From Synergistaceae bacterium (GTDB lineage Bacteria > Synergistota > Synergistia > Synergistales > Synergistaceae), in the NCBI GenBank assembly GCA_012727545.1, contig JAAYHA010000148.1:1-8496 (forward strand): a stretch of 8,496 bases of DNA, written 5' to 3'. Positions 4,757-8,496 of the stretch are shown piece after piece (within the stretch, counting starts at the first letter, position 1; the number at the start of each line of letters is the position of its first letter). The position numbers and the translations under genes were made by a program. A model generated the notes under the pieces. That model did no database searches, was not told the origin of the DNA, and worked only from the letters and a program-made list of their open reading frames with translations.

Positions 4757-7069
4757 TTACCCCCTGGTTATCTCAATGACCCCGGAAATGGTATTCAGCC
4801 TCGCTATTATCCTGTAAAGATGTTCTATATCCTTTATCTGAACATCGGCAGCTACCCTTGTCCGTGAGTTGTTTACAACGTTGGCCCTTACCCCGACAAG
4901 GACCCCATCCATGGCTGTAATGGCCTGGACGATCTCTCCGAATAGTGTGGGCTTGTCGACCCCCTCTACCTTTATCCTTGCTGTATATCTATGATCCTTA
5001 AGCCTGCCCCATGAAACATTTATCATCTTGTTCGGGTCGGCATTGTCTATGTTAGCACAATCTTTGCGGTGCACTGTAATGCCCCTGCTCTGTGTCACAC
5101 AGCCAACTATCTGGTCACCGGGGACCGGACGGCAGCACTGAGCAAGAGATACAAGGACACCTGAGGCGCCTTCTACCACTATTTCAGAGTCGGCTTCGCT
5201 TCTTTGCGGGGGAGCCTGAGCAGGTATCGGTTCCGGAGCCTGTTTGGTATCCGATGCCATCCTTCCAAAAATGCTTGCAGGCGTGTGATTACCGGTCCCT
5301 ACAGACACTATAAGTTCTTCGGTGTTCAGGTATCCCATTTCCCTTGCTACATGGCTAAGCTGTGGAGAGATGGCTTCAAGTGGGTTTTCTGTCCCCGGGT
5401 TTCTCCTGAGGGCCTCTTTTTCAAGAAGCTCCCGGCCCCTCTTTATTTTTTCTTCCCGCTCCTGCCTGTCCTGCTGGCGGAACCAGCTTTTGATCTTGCT
5501 TCTTGTACGTGTGGATTTTGCTATCTTTAGCCAGTCCCGGGAAGGTTTTCCCTGAGGAGATGTCAGTATACGGACTATGTCTCCGTTCTGCAGTTCATGG
5601 TCCATCGGCGCAATTCGGCCGTTGACCATTGCTCCAACACACTTATGACCAATTTCTGTATGTATGGCGTATGCGAAATCTATAGGGGTCGATCCGTTTG
5701 GAACAGAAATTACATTTCCCTTCGGGGTAAAAACAAAAACCTCGGAAGAAAGCACATCAGTCTTCAGGTTATCCATAAACTGCGAACCGACGCCTTCATC
5801 TTCCTGTCCTTCGGGCACAACTTCAAGGGCTTTTCTTATCCACGTGAGACCTTCGTCAAGATGGTTTACCCTCTTGCCGCCCTCCTTGTAATTCCAGTGC
5901 GCAGCAATGCCGTATTCGGCAAGGGAGTGCATCTCCCAGGTCCTTATCTGTACCTCAAGCGGTTCTCCTGCAGGACCTACTACGGTAGTGTGCAGCGACT
6001 GGTAGAGGTTGCTTTTGGGGTTTGCTATATAATCATCGAACTGACCCGGTATAGGCTTCCATATCGTATGCACTATCCCAAGGACCTGATAACAGTCAGA
6101 AACATTTTTCACGATCACCCTGAGAGCCAGCAGGTCGTAAAGTTGATCCAAAGAGAGGTTTTTCCTTCTCATCTTTTCATAGATGCTGTAAAAATGCTTC
6201 GGTCTTCCTTTTATAGATGCTTCGAGGCCGTCTTCCTCAATTTTCTGAGAGAGGACGTCCATAGCTTCCTTTATTATCATTTCGCGTTCGGGCAGCTTTT
6301 TTCTTACTCTGCGCTTTATGTCATAGTACATTTCGGGATCGAGTATTCGGAAAGAAAGGTCTTCGAGCTCTCTTTTGACCTGATATATTCCAAGACGATG
6401 TGCAAGGGGGGCATATATCTCAAGGGTCTCGCGAGCTATGGTCAGCTGTTTTTCTCTTTTGTGGGATGATATGGTCCTCATGTTATGAAGGCGGTCTGCA
6501 AGCTTGATGAGGACGACTCTGATATCCTTTGCCATGACCACGAACATTTTTCTGAGATTCTCTGCCTGGTAATCTTCAAAGGTCTTAAATGGCAGTTTCC
6601 CCAGTTTGGTAACTCCGTCTACGAGTGTAACAACTCCCGCTCCAAATTTTTCCGAGAGTTCTTCGGCTGTTATCTGTGTATCTTCAAGAACATCATGCAA
6701 GAGCGAGGCTATAATAGTTTCGCGGTCTATTTCCATACCGGCAAGGATAGCTGCAACAGATACCGTATGGACAACATAGGGGTCTCCGCTGTACCTCATC
6801 TGTCCTCCGTGTGATTCGGCAGCAAAGACGAATGCCTCACCTATGCCGGTAATATCGTCTTTGGGAAGATATTTTGTGATCTTGGACCAAAGATCCTGCC
6901 ACGCCAACCTGAGGCTCGAGACCCGCTGAGTCTCAGGAATACGTCCCCAGTATCCTTCCATCAGTGATCTGCAGCCTTTTTCGCTAAGCCCGCCCTCATC
7001 TTTCCTGCTTATGCCGGACAGGTGTGCGGAACGCACATTTAAAATGCCTGCCTTGTTCTCTTCGCTCAT
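4757..7069 (-). CDS. rel: Long RelA/SpoT homologue, (p)ppGpp synthetase/hydrolase
   Basis: This RSH enzyme makes and degrades the alarmone (p)ppGpp in response to amino-acid starvation sensed on ribosomes. The 770 residues show the full architecture: HD hydrolase at about 78-200 (H87, H101, HDVLEDT 125-131, D192), synthetase at about 285-395 (GRPKHFYSIY 288-297, YDLLALR 311-317, EVQIRT 372-377), and TGS at about 441-505. An alpha-helical region follows, then a Pro/Ala-rich linker (about 610-625), the Cys motif LAQCCRPVPGD (642-652) with C671, and an ACT domain from about 692. The HD residues look intact, so hydrolysis is expected. However, the synthetase loop reads QFDD at 343-346, nearer to the EXDD of monofunctional RelA than to the RXKD of bifunctional Rel. 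The N-terminus is about 48 residues longer than in Bacillus-type Rel. The ATG has GGTGGTG 5 nt upstream, supporting this start over Met37. Confidence 0.96.
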   Translation of the reverse strand: MSEENKAGILNVRSAHLSGISRKDEGGLSEKGCRSLMEGYWGRIPETQRVSSLRLAWQDLWSKITKYLPKDDITGIGEAFVFAAESHGGQMRYSGDPYVVHTVSVAAILAGMEIDRETIIASLLHDVLEDTQITAEELSEKFGAGVVTLVDGVTKLGKLPFKTFEDYQAENLRKMFVVMAKDIRVVLIKLADRLHNMRTISSHKREKQLTIARETLEIYAPLAHRLGIYQVKRELEDLSFRILDPEMYYDIKRRVRKKLPEREMIIKEAMDVLSQKIEEDGLEASIKGRPKHFYSIYEKMRRKNLSLDQLYDLLALRVIVKNVSDCYQVLGIVHTIWKPIPGQFDDYIANPKSNLYQSLHTTVVGPAGEPLEVQIRTWEMHSLAEYGIAAHWNYKEGGKRVNHLDEGLTWIRKALEVVPEGQEDEGVGSQFMDNLKTDVLSSEVFVFTPKGNVISVPNGSTPIDFAYAIHTEIGHKCVGAMVNGRIAPMDHELQNGDIVRILTSPQGKPSRDWLKIAKSTRTRSKIKSWFRQQDRQEREEKIKRGRELLEKEALRRNPGTENPLEAISPQLSHVAREMGYLNTEELIVSVGTGNHTPASIFGRMASDTKQAPEPIPAQAPPQRSEADSEIVVEGASGVLVSLAQCCRPVPGDQIVGCVTQSRGITVHRKDCANIDNADPNKMINVSWGRLKDHRYTARIKVEGVDKPTLFGEIVQAITAMDGVLVGVRANVVNNSRTRVAADVQIKDIEHLYRIIARLNTISGVIEITRG
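4760..4765 (-). promoter_or_regulatory. Ribosome binding site of dtd, inside the end of rel
   Basis: AGGGGG on the minus strand, 9 nt before the dtd ATG, formed by the final rel codons and the first base of its stop. It fixes the dtd start and ties dtd initiation to ribosomes terminating on rel. Confidence 0.7.
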
Positions 7070-7074
7070 CTATG

Positions 7075-7081
7075 CACCACC
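7075..7081 (-). promoter_or_regulatory. Ribosome binding site of rel
   Basis: GGTGGTG on the minus strand, 5 nt before the rel ATG at 7069, in the 32-nt spacer after recJ. It supports the long N-terminus; the alternative start Met37 has no comparable site. Confidence 0.55.
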
Positions 7082-7101
7082 GAGCCGTTTCTCAAAGATA
7101 G

Positions 7102-8496
7102 CTAGACTGTAACCATTTTTTCCAGGACAAGTTGGAGCGAGGTCACGTTGCGCCATGTGTCTAAACGAGGCCTGTAGACCCAGCCCATAAGACTTTCTCT
7201 GTCCTTAACGATCTCCGCCGCTCCGAAACCAAGGAGGGTCGATTCGCCCAGATCTATCTTTACATGTTTCCCGTTCTTTCCCAAAGGCAGTATTTTAACA
7301 TTGCCGCTGTAGGGGGAATAAAGCCTGGGAGATGGGTTGTCCATGCCAAAAGGTCCAAGTTTTTCTGCCTCATGCCATGCCTTGAGGTCAAGTTCAGATG
7401 GCGACCAGTACAAAAGATCCTCTTTGTCACTTGACACCTTTACCTTTGAAAGCATTTTTTCCATTTCATCTCTTACTTCGTGCCAGTTGTCAGATTTTAC
7501 ACTGAAGCCGGCAGCAAGGCGATGTCCGCCCCAGGTGTTCAGTTTTGCGGCAAGGGTCTTCAGTATACCTACTGCATCTCCGCCCGCGGGCATCCTGAGG
7601 GTACCCCTCATAATGTCTCCAACTGAGGCTACAAGGGCTACCGGAGCATTCCTCTGGCTGCATATACGGCTGGCTACACTGCTCAGCACTCCTACAGACC
7701 AGTCTTTGTCTGTCAGTACATACTGGTATGTCTCTGCCTGTTCACCGTCCACCTGCTCAAGTATCTTAGAAGAAAGTTCCCTTCTTTTTTTATTGAGGTC
7801 GATTATATGGTCGACCTTCTCCGGCAGGTCTTCCGCATTAAAAAGTATCTTTACTGCAAGATCCGCAAAATATAGCCTTCCCGCTGCGTTGAGGCAGGGA
7901 ATTATCTTCATTGCAAGGTCTTCCGGATCAAGAACAGAAGGGTCGATCCCAAGTTTTTCCATAAGAATGGCGAGGCCGGGCCTCGGAGCTCTCCTTAGGA
8001 CGTCAAGCCCCCCCTGGACAAGTATCCTGTTGAGGGGCGAGGCAAGGGAGACACAGTCTGCAATGGTTGCCAATGCAACGAGATCAAGCAGTTTACGCAG
8101 TTTTTCCCTCGGGATAAGTTCATTCTGCCATGCCCAGCACCATATTACACCTGCAGCACAAAGTCTCTTGGCAGTGATGTCACCGCCGATCTGGGGGTTT
8201 ACCATGGTGTCTGAGAGTGCAAGTTCACCTTCAGCAAGATGGTGGTCTATGATAACGACCGGAATGCCGCTCTCCTTAATGAGCTTCACGGATCCGACAT
8301 CCTGAGTTCCGCAGTCAACGACCACGACAAGATCGCATTTTCGTTTGGCAATGCTTGCCGCTACATCTGAGTGCAGTCCGTACCCCTGGTTGAAACGGTG
8401 GGGAATGAAATATCTGACGCTTGCCTTCTTGTAAAGGGCCATTTCAACTGCAAGGGCTGTTGCCGATATCCCGTCGACATCATAATCGCCGTATAC
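7102..8496 (-). CDS. recJ: Single-stranded-DNA-specific exonuclease RecJ, 5' end outside window
   Basis: RecJ degrades single-stranded DNA 5' to 3' in recombination and mismatch/base-excision repair. The reading frame is open to the right edge, so the visible 464 residues lack roughly the first 60-80; an internal Met at 8442 is not the start. The DHH-family motifs appear in order (numbering from the window edge): GDYDVDG at 3-9, VVVDCGTQD at 58-66, DHH at 84-86, ATIADCVSL at 143-151 and CLNAAGRL at 201-208. The DHHA1 region follows, with GGHRLAAGF at 323-331. A C-terminal OB-like part contains LGPFGMDNP. The usual GSxRS-like segment of the DHHA1 domain reads RGTLRMPAGGD here, keeping the Arg but not the flanking Ser. 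The gene ends 32 nt before rel, with no terminator between them; the apt gene often found at this junction in Firmicutes is absent. Confidence 0.95.
   Translation of the reverse strand, partial: VYGDYDVDGISATALAVEMALYKKASVRYFIPHRFNQGYGLHSDVAASIAKRKCDLVVVVDCGTQDVGSVKLIKESGIPVVIIDHHLAEGELALSDTMVNPQIGGDITAKRLCAAGVIWCWAWQNELIPREKLRKLLDLVALATIADCVSLASPLNRILVQGGLDVLRRAPRPGLAILMEKLGIDPSVLDPEDLAMKIIPCLNAAGRLYFADLAVKILFNAEDLPEKVDHIIDLNKKRRELSSKILEQVDGEQAETYQYVLTDKDWSVGVLSSVASRICSQRNAPVALVASVGDIMRGTLRMPAGGDAVGILKTLAAKLNTWGGHRLAAGFSVKSDNWHEVRDEMEKMLSKVKVSSDKEDLLYWSPSELDLKAWHEAEKLGPFGMDNPSPRLYSPYSGNVKILPLGKNGKHVKIDLGESTLLGFGAAEIVKDRESLMGWVYRPRLDTWRNVTSLQLVLEKMVTV

Noticed and set aside
5597..6469. Plus-strand open frame (290 codons) opposite rel
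   Set aside because: It lies fully antisense to the conserved hydrolase and synthetase domains of rel and resembles no known protein; absence of stops is explained by codon bias of rel.
7337..8305. Long plus-strand open frame (322 codons) opposite recJ
   Set aside because: It is antisense to a clearly conserved recJ frame, is rich in Ser, Pro and Arg as expected of a complementary-frame shadow, and shows no recognisable domain.

Overview
The window is a dense bacterial housekeeping region. Every gene I can support lies on the minus strand, so transcription runs from position 8496 toward position 1. There are nine protein genes. The first (recJ) is cut by the right edge and the last (a class B PBP2) by the left edge. 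No RNA gene, insertion sequence, prophage, CRISPR array or long repeat was seen, and no non-coding gap exceeds about 50 bases. Codon use and gene style look uniform, with no sign of recent transfer.

Layout in transcription order: recJ (ssDNA exonuclease, 5' end missing), rel/spoT (long (p)ppGpp synthetase/hydrolase), dtd (D-aminoacyl-tRNA deacylase), a glyoxalase II-like metallo-beta-lactamase hydrolase, radC (JAB/MPN protein), mreB, mreC, mreD, and mrdA/PBP2 (3' end missing). Gene spacing runs from overlaps (mreC/mreD 4 nt, mreD/PBP2 8 nt) to 6-47 nt gaps. Several Shine-Dalgarno sequences sit inside the end of the preceding gene, which suggests an operon with translational coupling. The only likely internal control points are a weak promoter-like sequence ahead of mreB and a terminator-like hairpin between mreB and mreC.

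Two functional blocks are joined. The first (recJ-rel-dtd-hydrolase) covers DNA repair, the stringent response and tRNA/metabolite proofreading. It resembles the recJ-apt-relA-dtd-hydrolase order familiar from Firmicutes, but without apt. The second (radC-mreBCD-PBP2) is the rod-shape (elongasome) block: MreB filaments inside the membrane, MreC/MreD linking across it, and PBP2 as the septation-independent transpeptidase. PBP2 plus MreCD implies a peptidoglycan-building, rod-shaped or once rod-shaped bacterium. The protein style and the junction of the two blocks suggest an anaerobic lineage such as Synergistota or a Clostridia-like group. This is a recollection-based inference of low to moderate confidence.

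I found no new multi-gene system. The points most worth a second look are residue-level: an MreB with Asn replacing the phosphate-2 Asp (and a second Asp to Asn in the nucleotide cleft), and a Rel enzyme with an intact hydrolase domain but a QFDD loop resembling the EXDD signature of monofunctional RelA.
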